Below, in pieces: positions 30,241 through 41,458 of a DNA stretch of 52,358 bases. The position numbers and the translations under genes were made by a program. A model generated the notes under the pieces. That model did no database searches. It was not told the origin of the DNA and was given only the letters and a program-made list of their open reading frames with translations. Numbering within the stretch: position 1 is the first letter of the stretch; every line of letters starts with the position of its first letter. This DNA is from Allomyces macrogynus ATCC 38327 (taxonomy: Eukaryota; Blastocladiomycota; Blastocladiomycetes; Blastocladiales; Blastocladiaceae): positions 20,148-72,505 of the forward strand of contig GG745395.1 of NCBI GenBank assembly GCA_000151295.1, given 5' to 3'.

Positions 30241-32108
30241 ATGTCGGCACCTTCGTCGCCCGCCTTGCCGCCCGCCGACGCTCCCGGCGAGAGCGCTGCG
30301 CCCACGCTCGTCGACCTGACCGAGGCTGTGCCCGCCAGCGACGACGCCGCTTCGGCAACCACCACCAGCACGACCGTCACGACCACCGTGCACGAGACCG
30401 ACGACGGCCATGTGATTGAGGAAGTCGTCGAGGAAGTCGTCGAGGAGGAGCTGATTGACGCGCCCGTCGTCGACGAGGCCGAGGTGCCGGCACCGAATGC
30501 TGATGCCGACGAGCCCGTCACTGTTGGCCCCGAGAAGGTCGTTGACCGTGCGGCCGAACCCGCTGTTGCCGACGACGAGGCGGTGCCGGAACCCATCGCC
30601 GAGTCGGTGACCGACTCGGGCCTCCTCGTTGACCCGCCAACACCCGCCGAGCCGATTGAAGAGGAGACGGCCGCTCCTGCCGCTGCAATCGACGCCGTCG
30701 CCGATGCGGCTCCTCCCGTCATCGACCCGGTCGCTGCCGCGAATGCCGCCGCTGCATCCTCGGCCTCGGCGCCAAAGTGCCCCTTTGCCGGCGCCGACGC
30801 CATCAAGGACCCGCTCGCCGACGTGCACCAAATCCTGGCTGATAATGCCGACAAGATTGCTGCGGCCGCAGCGGCACTGGGTGTCCGTACCGAGGCCGCT
30901 GAGGCCGATCCGGCAGCAGCCGACGACGAGGACAACGAAATCGAGGCCAATGCCGACCACGACGAGGAACTCCGCGGCCGGTCTCCGGCACCCGACAGCG
31001 GCTCGGACCTGCACATTGAGGAAGAGGACACGGCCAACCGGCCCGCGCGCCTCCCCTCCCCGCTGCGCGCCGCGCTCAAGGCCGACCTCGAGCGCAAGCG
31101 CCAGTCGCTGACCTCGTCCAACGCCGATAACCACGTCGCCGAGGCCGCCGAGGGTGCTGCGGGTGAGCCCGCGGCGCGGTCGGTGCGTTTCGCCGACGAC
31201 CCGGTCGCCAGCACGTCCAGCACCGAACCCGCCAAGCCCGCAGCACCGGTGACGCCGGCGCTCAAGTACATTGACCGCACCAAGCTCTACACGGACGTGA
31301 CCTACCGCGTGCAATACGTGTCGGACTTTTTGGATTTCGGGCCCGACGACCGCGCGCTGATCAGTATGGCCGCGCCTTTGCTCGCGCCGCACATTCCGGC
31401 CATCGTCGACAATGTCTACAAGACGCTGTTGAGTTACGACATCACCGCGCAGTCGTTCTTGCACACGATGGAAAACTACCACGGTCAAGTGATTCGCAAA
31501 CTGGATTCGCTGAACGTCGAGTCGGAGCTGATTCGGTTCCGCAAGAACATTTTCAAGCGGTATCTCGTCTGCACCATGTTGGGCACCGAGCAGGACCAGA
31601 CGATGATTCAGTATATGGATTGGGTCGCGCTGGTACGCTCTCATCTCCCCCTTTTTTTTTTTCATTCGTGACATCGACCCTGCCGCTCATCAATTCGCCC
31701 CGTCTCCACCAGATCCACACGACCAACACGTCGAAGCACTCGTCGATCAACATCGAGTACATCCACATAAACGCGCTCATGGCGCACCTGACGGGCGCGC
31801 TCATCGAGACGTTGGCCACTCTCGGTCTGCCGCAGGACACGCTGCGCCGCACGCAGGCCGCGTTCAACAAGCTCATGTGGGTGCAGAGCGATCTCTTTGC
31901 GCTCTACTACACGTACGACGGCAACGAGATTCCGGAACACGTTGCGCACGTGCACGGCGTCAAGCGGCCAATTCCGGCATCCGTTGCCGAGAGTATGGCC
32001 AAGGAACGCGCGGTCGTCCGGGAGCGGACGTTGCTCGCGACGGTCGGGGCCGGCGTGCTCGCGACAGCGGCCGGGTTCGGGATCGGGTGGTTCCTCGGCC
32101 GGCGGTAA
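30241..32108 (+). CDS. Fungal protoglobin with acidic N-terminus and C-terminal membrane anchor
   Basis: Two exons (30241-31632 and 31713-32108, intron 31633-31712, phase 0) give 595 aa. Residues 1 to about 340 are Ala/Asp/Glu-rich and probably disordered, with one CPFAGADAIKDPLADVHQ segment. From about 340 a single-domain protoglobin (globin-sensor fold) follows. Its marks are LYTDVTYRVQYVSDFLDFGP, LLAPHIPAIVDNVYKTLLSY, NIEYIHINALM and RTQAAFNKLMWVQSDLFALY. The His in YIHINALM is at the place of the proximal haem ligand in this family. The C-terminus ends in one hydrophobic helix (LLATVGAGVLATAAGFGIGW) followed by FLGRR, fitting a tail anchor. Protoglobins bind O2, CO and NO at haem; the role in fungi is not settled. 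Organelle unknown. The start is the ATG of MSAPSSPALPP; coding-like sequence upstream is absent. Confidence 0.88.
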
Positions 32109-32530
32109 GGGGTAAGAAGTGAGAGCAACGTGTTGCGGTACGTGATTGTTTGGCTGGCGGATCGGTCACAGTCGCGTCGTGAACGCGCACGCCCTCGCAA
32201 ATTGGGAATATTTGGGTCGTGTCCTCTGCCCCGCTCAATTGGGTCTTGTTGTTCGCTTTTGCGGTTCCGTCATTTTTGCGTCTTTATTTACGTTCTTGCT
32301 TTGTTCCTTCTGGCCACTCACTCGAACGGGCCGGCACGTACAGCACATCGTCTTTGGGATGTTGAATGCTACCATTTAGCATGTAAACTTACGTTGGTGC
32401 AAAAACGCGATCATTCTTGGCTTGGCTGGTTTGCGTGGCCCAAGTTGCGTCGTCGTAAACGAGAGCATTCCCCGCCTCAACGTAACAGTCTAAGGCGGAG
32501 TTGGACCAATGTTGAGCATGTCAAACAACC
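32109..32530. other. Intergenic 3' of protoglobin
   Basis: No gene supported. T-rich stretches follow the protoglobin stop; no clear polyadenylation signal is picked out. Confidence 0.5.
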
Positions 32531-33580
32531 ATGCCTGCGTCTTTCTTATGCTCCGCAAGTCCACTTGCCCCCTTGAAAGCGCCGCTACTGATAATCAGTA
32601 TCCATAAACTCTTTCCTGCGATTTCGTCTCTCCACGCCCGGTTGTGCCGCTGGCCATCGCAAGCCGGGAACGTTTGGAGAGGTCAGAAAGCGGCAACGGA
32701 GCGAGAGAGGCACTGCTGTCAGTTCCATTACCGCGCTTGTCGAGCCCAAGGACCGTCAACCCGTGATGCCGAACAGCAAACATTTTCACGCATGCTGATG
32801 TGCGGATGGCCGAAGCGGCCGAATCTCAGCGTCGTGTCGACGAAGCTGAGGACCAGCTTCATGCCGATGAAATCAAAAATGGCCAATGCTCAGCTTCGTG
32901 CAGAGGAGATCGAGGCGCGGCGTCATGTCCAAGTCGTTGTTGCTGCTCACCACACGTTCTCGTCAACCAAGAAAATGAACGCGCCAGAGAGTGCAAAAGC
33001 TGACGCTATCCGACGTGTCGACGAGATGGAGGGCGTGGCGAGGGAATGTGCCAAGTTGCGCGAGGCCGCCAATCCATGCCATGCCAAGGAACTCGATGCA
33101 AAGCGAACTGCATCCTCACAGGAACCGAATCCAAGCGCCGTGTCAACATGACGGACGCTCTGCGCCGTGAAGGATGCCGACGAGGCGTTGCGTTGCGCCG
33201 AGATGAATGAAGCAATATCTCGCGCTGAGGAGGAGAACGAAGTGAGGAGAAGAAGAATGAAGCTCTCCGCCGCATTGATGAACGCGAAGCAAAAAGTCAC
33301 TCTGAGCAGAAGCATGACGCGCGCCGTCGCGCTGAAGTGCCCGTCGTGCTGAAGAGAGAACCGAAACGTGCCATCAAGTGAAATGCGTATCGACGTCGCG
33401 CTGATACTTTGCGGCGCGGCAAAGACGCTGGGTGCAGCAAGCAGTATGCGAGTGAGGTGGAAGTGAAAGAACGCTCCGATGTGATGCAGCACACGCGCGC
33501 GGCCGAAGCCGAGATGCGTGCCAAAGAAGCGCAGGGCAGCAAGCGGTTTGATGAAGAGGTCGTGGCCCGGCGTGTTTGAT
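32531..33580 (+). pseudogene. Decayed coiled-coil protein gene
   Basis: Plus-strand translation gives charged heptad-like pieces spread over frames: ESQRRVDEAEDQLHADEIKN (about 32820-32880), AQLRAEEIEARRH (about 32888), IRRVDEMEGVARECAKLREA (about 33010-33070) and ADEALRCAEMNEAISRAEEE (about 33177-33237). EAEMRAKEAQGSKRFDEEVV (about 33510-33570) closes the series. The recurring (R/K)RVDE and A(E/D)E pattern suggests an internally repetitive coiled coil. At least three frame changes without GT..AG boundaries separate the pieces. The start region from 32531 is Cys/Ser-rich and not convincing. Family unknown. Confidence 0.5.
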
Positions 33581-34174
33581 GATGATGGAGATCATGAAAA
33601 GTGACTTTGGTTGTAATAACTTCCTGATCAGGAGTCGAGATGGAATGTATGTTGACGATACGTTGGTTTTGGCTTCAACGTTCCTGTAGCGAGACGACGG
33701 GCTCGCAGATCAGCTAGGCTGTGCGAATGAGAACGATGGGGACGTAGTTGGCATTGGAGCGCAGCAGAGGAGGTTCGAGAATCGATCAAGTCAACTGCTG
33801 AAACACTATGAACACGCAGCTTTGGGCGGACAACAAGGCTCATTTGGGAACACCAATGCGAGCTGCGATGTCCAAGTCTGCTGGTTTGTTGGCCGTGGCA
33901 TCAATCTGAAAGCGAATGTATGGCAGCTTCGGCATGGAAAGGTTCGTGGCGAGAAACAAGAAGCCTTGACAAGACAACTAACATCCCAGGCTACGCTCCA
34001 GGTTGGAGCAATCAGGCGAGGCGCCATTTGGTCGTTTCATTCCTGGTCCGGATGGGCGGGAACCGACGATGCAACCACTGGGTGGGCAACATTAGAAAAA
34101 CACTAATGTATGACTGAATCAAGCAAGCACCACCACGGGACGAGAAACCAAAGCACAACCCGAGCACCGGATGA
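33581..34174. other. Intergenic, no feature seen
   Basis: Mixed composition, no coding-like frame, no repeat. It separates the decayed coiled-coil gene from the 3' end of the uL23m gene. Confidence 0.5.
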
Positions 34175-34654
34175 TTAGGACGTCGTTGCTGGTGGTGCCG
34201 TCGCGCCGCTCGACGTCGCCGCAGCTGCGTCAGTCGCGCCTTCGGCCGGCTTCTTCTTCTTGGCGTCTTTGTCCTCAAACAACTTCTTCATCGAGTTCTT
34301 GCCAAACGAGTCAATCGACCGCTGGTTGGGCAGCCGGACCTTGGCAAGTTCCTCGTCGGCAGGCGCCGCGGGCCACGTGAAAGTCTCGCCATTGGCGAGC
34401 GTGACAATGGCCTTCTTGTACTTCGGAATGCGTGAGTTGCGGCCGCCGGGCATGGTGAGCGTGTTGCCGGCATAGTTCATGGTGCGCACGTCGGCAATGT
34501 TGAGGCCGTAGATCTTGGTCAGGTACTGGCGAATGTCGAGCTTGTTCACGTTTTGCGGCACGCGGAAGGCGGCCTGCGTGAGCGGCAGGTCGGGCGCGTG
34601 CACGAGCTTGAAGACAATGTTGGGCAGGTGGATGCGGACGCGCGGCGCGGGCAT
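34175..34654 (-). CDS. MRPL23: Mitochondrial large-subunit ribosomal protein uL23m
   Basis: Single exon, 159 aa, TAA at 34177-34175. The protein aligns with the mitochondrial L23 family (human MRPL23, yeast Mrp20). FKLVHAPDLPLTQAAFRVPQ then KLDIRQYLTKIYGLNIADVR gives the L23 beta-alpha unit. The NAGNTL-type loop is followed by YKKAIVTLANGETFTWP, as in YK.A.V.L..G..F.(F/W)P of mitochondrial homologues. A Lys-rich, Ala/Thr-rich tail (DAKKKKPAEG) follows. uL23m sits at the polypeptide exit tunnel of the mitoribosome. No strong presequence is apparent, which is also true of some family members. The start is the ATG of MPAPRVRIHLPNIVF; the in-frame upstream extension is Pro/Arg-rich and not protein-like. 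Confidence 0.9.
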   Translation of the reverse strand: MPAPRVRIHLPNIVFKLVHAPDLPLTQAAFRVPQNVNKLDIRQYLTKIYGLNIADVRTMNYAGNTLTMPGGRNSRIPKYKKAIVTLANGETFTWPAAPADEELAKVRLPNQRSIDSFGKNSMKKLFEDKDAKKKKPAEGATDAAAATSSGATAPPATTS

Positions 34655-35286
34655 TTTGGCGGGTGGAAGGGGATTGCGCGGGGGTGCGGGGAGCGGGGAC
34701 GGTCGCGACGAGTCGGTCAGGCACGTGGGCAACAGTGCTCGAGGTGGGTGCTGTCGGTGGTGGTTGTGGTTGATAGCGGGCTGCGAGCGGCCGCTGGAGG
34801 GTCGGGATCGTCTTGTGGGCGCGCCGCGAGCGTAATGCGAGTGGTTGCGCGTCGATCTCGGTCGCTGGGCGGTGCGGATTCGAGGTCGCAATTGCTGTTG
34901 GCTCGTTTGGCCAACGGCAACCGCCAAGAGACCAGCGCAACCACCTCGGCCGACCACAGCCGCAATGGTGACGCCTCACGTGCAACAGCCTGACCGCGTC
35001 AGCATCGCGCCCACCGCAATGCGATGCCCACACACCACCAGCGAGACCGCCTCTAGCCTCATTGGATCATAGTTTCGCCCAGTACCAAGATCATCTCATG
35101 GTGGCAATGCAGGCCCGCAGGGTGGGAGCAGCAGCCCCAACTGGCGTCTCGTCACGAAATCAACGACTTCTATTGTTCGAACGCAGTCGAGTCTTCCACC
35201 ATTGCCATTCGCAGTGCAGTGTCCACTCTGCTGGCCCAACCACTTCACCTCCACCGCCCGCGAAACGGGAGCCCTCCCTTCAATCA
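34655..35286. other. Intergenic between uL23m and the coiled-coil gene
   Basis: Promoter side of uL23m (minus strand) and 3' flank of the CSPP1-like gene. No gene or repeat supported. Confidence 0.5.
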
Positions 35287-37272
35287 TCACTGAGGCTGCG
35301 CTTGTCCCACCTTGGGCACCGTGGACGTTGGCTCAACCCCACGCCGCGGAGAGGGTATCGCTGGTGCTCCGGTGCGGCCACGCGGCGCCCCGTTCCAAAT
35401 TTGCTGGCGAATGATTGCGTCCTGGAACGCAACCGCCTCACTCGTGACGTGCCGGAAATCGTGGCGTGCATCTAGACCCAAAAAAATCAGCGGTCAGGAC
35501 ATGAGCGAAATTCTCTACCGTCAACATCAGAGCGGAAGGAGAGAGAACGCATACCATGCTCGCTCGCCGAACTCGCGCGCGCGCGCGGTCCACGCCGATG
35601 CAGTCGGCTTGGATCACCCGCAAAGAAGTTGGCGCCCGGGTCGGGCCCACGTCCCGCCATGGCCGCGGCCGCGGCCTGCCGGAGCATATCGTCGGCGGTG
35701 CGCTGCTCAGCAAGGTACTGCTCTTTCGACCGCCAGATGGTACCCGCCGGCGGTGCAAGAACCGCGGGACGCTGCATGTCGACCGGATGCCGCGGCGATG
35801 GGGACGCTTGCAATGCCGGCGGCGGGAAACTGGGGATTCCCATCGTGGTGCCACGGTCGGGCCGGCCCACGTCCATGTGCGGCAGTGGAAACCGTGCGTC
35901 GGGCATGATCGGGTGCGGTTGCGCGGGCGGAGGCCAGAAAGTGGGTGGGGACGTGGGCGAGCGCGTGCGGGACACTTGATAATGCCACTGTTGTTGCTGC
36001 TGTTGCGCGTCGAGCAGGGCACGGTACTGCGCGTGGTGCTGCGACTGGATTGAGCGCTCGGTCGGGTCGACGTCAGTCGTGAGGCCGGCGCGCAGTTGAC
36101 CCGTGGAAGGGTCGATGACAGGCGCGCCGCCGCCGCCCGTGCCAAACTTCTATGGCGTGGAAAATGGCGAGTCGGTTTAGGCAAAGGGAAACCCGCCAAA
36201 TTGACGGCGAAACCGAGCACATACACTGATCAGCACTTCGGGCGGGCCGTCCCACTTGGTCTGGTCCGTGAAATGCCAAATTCGCGCCGGGGGTCGCGCC
36301 GATCCCTCAAGCAGGACGCCGCCCTGGTCTCTGGCCTCTTGCTGTCGCAATTGCTGCTGTAATTGGCGTTCGCGCACTTGGTGGTCAATTTCGAGCGCAT
36401 ACGACCGCTGCTCGGCGCGGTCCATGACGCGGCGGTCCGTGTCCATGGCATGCGGGATGCGGCCGAGCGCGACGGCGGCCGAACTGCTGCGCGAGCGGCT
36501 ACTGCTGTTGCCAAACGGGAAGTAGGACGTGGGCGGGTCGGTGGACCGGGACCGGCGTGCGGTGTCGCGATTCAGGCGCTGCTGCTTTTCAAAGTCAGCT
36601 GTGAGTCGGGGAGCGAGCGAATTACGTCAGAATGCAGTACGCGTGCCGAAAGGAAGCGGTGCAACAAAGACGGACCAATTTCCTGGCGCAGTGCCAATTG
36701 GTGCTCGGTCAACGTCGGCTGCTCGACCATGCTGGTGCCCATGGGGCGAGGGCGCTCGACGTGGTGCAAGTTGCCAGAGAAGAAGGACCCGAGGTCGTTG
36801 GACGAGGCAGGTGGGAGCTCGGAGCGGCGGCGACGGCCTGGGATGCCGTTCGTCAGTGAGGAGGAGAGGGGACATACGGTGCGTGCGTTGGCAAACGGAC
36901 CAGGTGGACCACCGTCGAGCAGCCAGGGCGCGGCGGGAGAGGCCGCGGCTTGAAGAGCGGTGCCGTCCAGGTTTTGGCGGCGGCCGAGGTGGCCGTCGGC
37001 AATGTGCGCGGTCGGGAGGCCAGCGGGAGCAGCTACAGCAGACCGGCTGCAGGGTGAGCCAGCGAGTCTGCCGGCGCGGAAAACGATAAGGTGCGCGCAC
37101 CGAGACTGGCGCTTGGCTTGGTGAGGGCTGGCTTGTAGTGGTGCTTGAAGGGGTCGTTGGCGAGCGCGGCATTTTCGGTGCGGTCCTGCGCGCGGCGACC
37201 CGCGTCATTGACGGCGGCGGCAGTGGTCGCGGGCGCGTTCGCGTCGCGCGCGTACGGATCGCGCGGTTGCAT
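35287..37272 (-). CDS. Coiled-coil protein resembling CSPP1/CCDC66 centrosome-spindle proteins
   Basis: Minus-strand ATG at 37272 (MQPRDPYARDANAPATTAAA). Exons follow with coding-like frames. One includes GGPPGPFANART and another LTEHQLALRQEI, which joins by a GTCCGT..CAG intron to ADFEKQQRLNRDTARRSRST. PTSYFPFGN and ALEIDHQVRERQLQQQLRQQ come next. A GTATGT intron leads to FGTGGGGAPVIDPSTGQLRA and QYRALLDAQQ. A GTATGC..TAG intron leads to the last exon (AFQDAIIRQQIWNGAPRGRT, stop at 35287). The repeated FPFG / GGGAP.(I/R)D / GAP patterns between Glu/Gln-rich coils recall CSPP1- and CCDC66-type centriolar proteins of flagellated eukaryotes. The junction after the first exon (about 37035) is unresolved. 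A fungus with such a protein would be expected to have centrioles; identity is tentative. Confidence 0.5.
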
Positions 37273-37963
37273 GTCGTGGGGCGAGAAAGGAGGCCATGGT
37301 GACGGTAGACTTGTGGTTGGTCGTTGGGCGGCTTGACCTGGTGGGCGCGTGTCTGTCGTTCGGGCCGTGATGGACGCAGGTCGCCTTACAGCGCGGCGGC
37401 GGCAGGAGCGTGTCTTGAGGGCTATTGCGGCGCGAATGCAGCAAGTTGCGTGGGGCAGTGCGGCGATCGGCGAGCAGACGACGAGTGTCGAAGTGTCGAA
37501 GGCGTGACGGCGATCCGCCATGCTTCATGTATCGCAGGCCAACGTGGTGAGGTGGTGCATGGCGGCGATTGACGTGGACAGCCCGCTGGCACCAGATCAG
37601 ATGCGCGCGGTGGCCGCCCGGCGCCGTCGTCCTGGTCGGGCTGGTCCGCGTGTCGCCCACAAACGTGGCGACCGTGATCATAGACACGCGCGATGCCAGC
37701 GCAACGCCTCCGTGACGCGGCCGCCATCGCGCTGCACGACTACGACGATGCTGTCCGCCCACCGACGCGCCGCCCCCGACCACCGCAATGCACACCACGT
37801 TCAAGTTCACGACAGCACCAGTAGCTGCAACGTCGTCTGCAGCATCAGCCCCGACACCGGCACCGGAACCGCGACCATCGGCACGAACTCCGCGCCCACG
37901 GCGTGCTCCAGCTTGCTCGACCCGCACGGCACCGGCGCGCACGCGCCATGCTCCCGCCAAGCC
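37273..37963. promoter_or_regulatory. Divergent upstream region of the coiled-coil gene and the 7TM receptor
   Basis: About 690 nt between two outward-facing start codons. No TATA element or repeat stands out. Ala/Pro-rich open frames on the plus strand precede the receptor ATG at 37964 and have no motif. Confidence 0.4.
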
Positions 37964-40900
37964 ATGCGCTCGCCGACTGCTGCAAGTTGTGCCGTCACGC
38001 TGCCAACCTGGCTCGCCTCTGCTGCCCTCGTTGCCGCGCATTTTGCTCATGCTGGCGCTGTCGATGCTGCCTCTGCAAGTTCCGTTGTGCTTGACTCGCA
38101 AGCGCACGTCGACCGCGTTCCAACCTGCCTCAACCTGTCGCGCGCCGTCAAGTACCGCTGGCGCGGCCAAATCGACGAGGATCCCGTGCTCGTCAAGCGC
38201 CCGCGGCTTCCACCTCTCGTGCTCGAGTATGGCCTGTGGTCGAGGTATGCACCCGGGCTCATTGATCTCTCCGCACTCCAGACCACGTCGGTACTGAGCA
38301 CCAACACGCTCCCTGGCCGTCCCGACCGAGAACAGCGCCAATCTGACGACGCGCGTCGCCGCCTACCTCCTGCAAGACGTGCTCGGCGTGCAAACAACGC
38401 TCGTCGGCTACGCGCGCCGGTACGATGCATTTCAGCGCGTCGCCGCCGGCATATCCGATGTGTCGCTTGAGGTCTGGACCTCGGACAAAATGTCGCTGGT
38501 GAACAAGGTCGGTGCCTGGACTCCATTGCGCTGTGTTCCTCTCAGTCATTCCTGACCAGGCTCTCCCGAATCTCTGAACCTACAGTTTGTGAACCAGCAG
38601 GGCCTCGTCGAGCGTCTTGGTCTGCTGCACTACACGGGCCAAATCTCGTGGTATTTCCCGCCGTTTATCGTTGACGCTAACCCGGACCTCATCTTCAACT
38701 CGTGGCGCTCGTTGCTCGACCCGGCCGTGCTCGCATTGCTTCCTCTGGTCAACTCTACCTCGCCTGGTCGTGACGCTGCCGGCAACTTTCTTTGCCAAGA
38801 GTCGTGGTGCACCAACGGCGTCTTCGTCCCTCCATGGTGCGCGGGACCCAACGCCGTCGGATGCCGCGAGCTCTACATACCGATTCCAGAACACAACACG
38901 GGCGAGAGCGAGCAGCGGATCGTGTCGCTCGCGCTCCCGCTCGTGGTCGTCTACCTCGGCCACGACCGGTTTACCGACAAGATATCGGCGTGTCTCGCGT
39001 CCATGTCCACCAACTCGACGTGTTTATTCTACTACTGGACCCCGGACCCACTGATTGCCAGCCGCGGCGTGGTCAAGGTGCATTTCGAGGACCCGGACGC
39101 ACACTGCTGGGACCGGTTCAATGCATCGCTCGTGCTGCCCGTCAACAGCGGATCCTACCTCGCGTGCGATTGGCCGCTCGAGTTTCTCGAAAAGATTGCG
39201 CGTGCGGGACTGCGCAACGAAGCGCCCGAGCTGCGCGAGTTTTTGCGGCGGTTCTCCTTGGATGCGGCCGATTCGGCGTTTCTGTTGGGCGCGCCGGGTC
39301 CGGCAGCACCGACCACGGACATGGCCTGCGCGTGGGTTGAGCAGTTTGAGTCCAAATGGAGCGGCATGATTCCGGCCCCACCGACTGGTTTGTACGCGAA
39401 GCGTGTTTCTCGCTGGATGTCTTGTTCTGTTGATGATGTGACCCCAAAACGCTTGTGTAGTGCGCTCCTTTTTGCCCATGAATATGTTTTCGCGCGCACC
39501 GATCGTGATCATTGCCGTATACGCCCCCCTGTTCCTCATCTGTCTTGGTGGCATCACGACTCTTTGGCGATATCGTGCGCGGCCGTCGCTCCGCGTGCAG
39601 TCACCGGGTGCCCTGATGATCATGGCCGCTGGTGCGGGCGTCGCCGGCACGGGCGTGGTCCTCCCGCTCATATTGACCGCCACCACCACGGGACTATGTC
39701 GCGCGTCGCTCGTTTTCACTGACGTGGGCGCGGCTGTTGCGCTCGCGGCCATTCTCGCCAAGGCCTGGCGGCTCTACCTCGTCTTCTTGAACCCGCACGC
39801 GTCGTTTATCGTCTTTTCTCGGCTCATTCGCGTGTCGGTCTCGGATAAGGCGCTTCTCATGCTTGGCTCCGCCATCGTAGCTACTGCCGCGGCTCTTGCT
39901 GCGCTGGCCGCCGTCGGCCTGACCGCCGTGGGCGAGTTAATTGACATTGACGTTTTTACCACGTCGTTTGTCACCATTTGCATGCCGCCGACACGCGCCG
40001 GCATTGCTGCGCAAGCGAGTTTAGCATTCCGCGTGGTCCTCGCGCTCGTCACGGCCGGTGTCGCATTTCGCGTGCGGCTCGCCTTCACTACGGCCGGCGA
40101 CGCATACGGAACGTGGGTCGCGGCAGCGGCCCTGGCACTTGCGTGTACAACGGCCCCGATGGCCCACTTGGCCGTGCGCATTGCATCTCCGTCGGCCGGG
40201 CTCGTCGATTTGACGGCCGATTTCGTCACACGCATGCTGCTAGTTGCTGGTTTACTCGTGAGTACCGTATTCGACGCGGTGCTGCCCGCGCTGCGACTTG
40301 CTGCCGGGTTCGGCGTCACGGGGCCACAAGCGACCAAAGCCGCGGGATTGCGACAGCGGTACTTGATTTCGGTGATCAATTGGCCGGGTATCAGCAGGAA
40401 CGCAGCGCTTTCGGCCGCGCCGACAACGACGCAGTTTGATGGCCAAGGGTCGGTCGTCTCGTTGCCCGACGATAATGACTTCCGGCCGCCGGTGGTGCCT
40501 GACCCTACTGTCGCGGCCGACGCACGTCTGCCGACCGTGCCCGAGGTGCCGACGGTCGTGGTTGATGAGGGCAGTGTCGGGTCGTCGAATCTCGTGCTCA
40601 CGCCGCTGACGCCCGCGGTCATCGTGGACCCAGCGGCCGCGACGCTGTCAGTGGTGCCCAGTGGATCGGTCCCGGCGTCGACCGAGTCGACCAGTCCAGC
40701 CGTCGACCCGCCGCTGCAAGTCTCGCAGGCGCTGCCGGTGCCCGGCGTTGGATTTGTGCTGTCGTCGGGGTCGCTGGGTGTGATTGGGACCGTCGCGCAC
40801 CATATGGCCGTGCGGCGGATCGCACGGTCGTGGTGGGCGCGATCGTGGTCGAGAATGACGGCGCCATGGATCAACATTTCGCTGTTGCTCGTGCCACCGC

Positions 40901-41458
40901 CGCCGGATGCGGCGGAAACGGTGGCGATTCTCGTCATGATCCCGACGGCGAATAACTTCAAGGTGCCCTGCATTTATGTGCCTCTACCTGCGCGTGAGTC
41001 TCACTGATCTGGGCCTTGTCCTTCACCAGGTCATGCGCGACAGCGGCGCTTCGACCGTGAACATTGTCAACATTACCAAGCTCGCGACGATTCGGTCGCC
41101 TTCCGCATCCGGGTCCGATCACGGGCGACCACGCCCAACCACGCAACTCCACACGCTGATCGACGACGACCCGCGGCGACTCGCATTCCGCACGCGCAAC
41201 GCCGACTATGTCCTGCAGGCCGTTACTTTGGAATCGGCTGAGTTTTGGGCCAAGACGTTGACGACGCTGATGCGGCCAAGGAGACGCAGTCAGATGCCGA
41301 CGGCGGCCGCGGGTGCAGGTGGTGGCGGGTCGTCGGCAGTGGGGACGGCAACGACGGCCGCGACCCGGCGGGGCATGGCGAGGGGGACTGGACTGGCGGC
41401 GCCGGTACCGCAGGCGGCGCAACTTGCAGTGCGCACGTCGATGGGTGGAGAGAAATGA
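37964..41458 (+). CDS. 7TM receptor (class C GPCR-like) with OpuAC-type extracellular domain
   Basis: Exons 37964-38507, 38586-39402, 39461-40962 and 41030-41458 (about 1096 aa if one extra base in a C run near 38312 is ignored). A signal peptide (LASAALVAAHFAHAGAVDA) leads to an ectodomain resembling glycine betaine-type substrate-binding proteins. It has AVPTENSANLTTRVAAYLLQ, DAFQRVAAGISDVSLEVWTS, a paired-Cys segment near CQESWCTNGVFVPPWC and CLFYYWTPDPLI. FLRRFSLDAADSAFLLGAP follows. Seven hydrophobic helices come next (about 39490-40320), with AKAWRLYLVFLNPHASF after the third, as in class C receptors. A Pro/Val-rich tail ends in a PH-like segment (RRLAFRTRNADYVLQAVTLE then SAEFWAKTL). 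It probably senses a small solute and signals through G proteins. Ligand unknown. The frame break may be an error or true inactivation. Confidence 0.75.

Noticed and set aside
29959..31674. Long minus-strand open frames (571 and 400 codons)
   Set aside because: Antisense to the protoglobin gene; Gly/Arg- or Ser-rich composition only.
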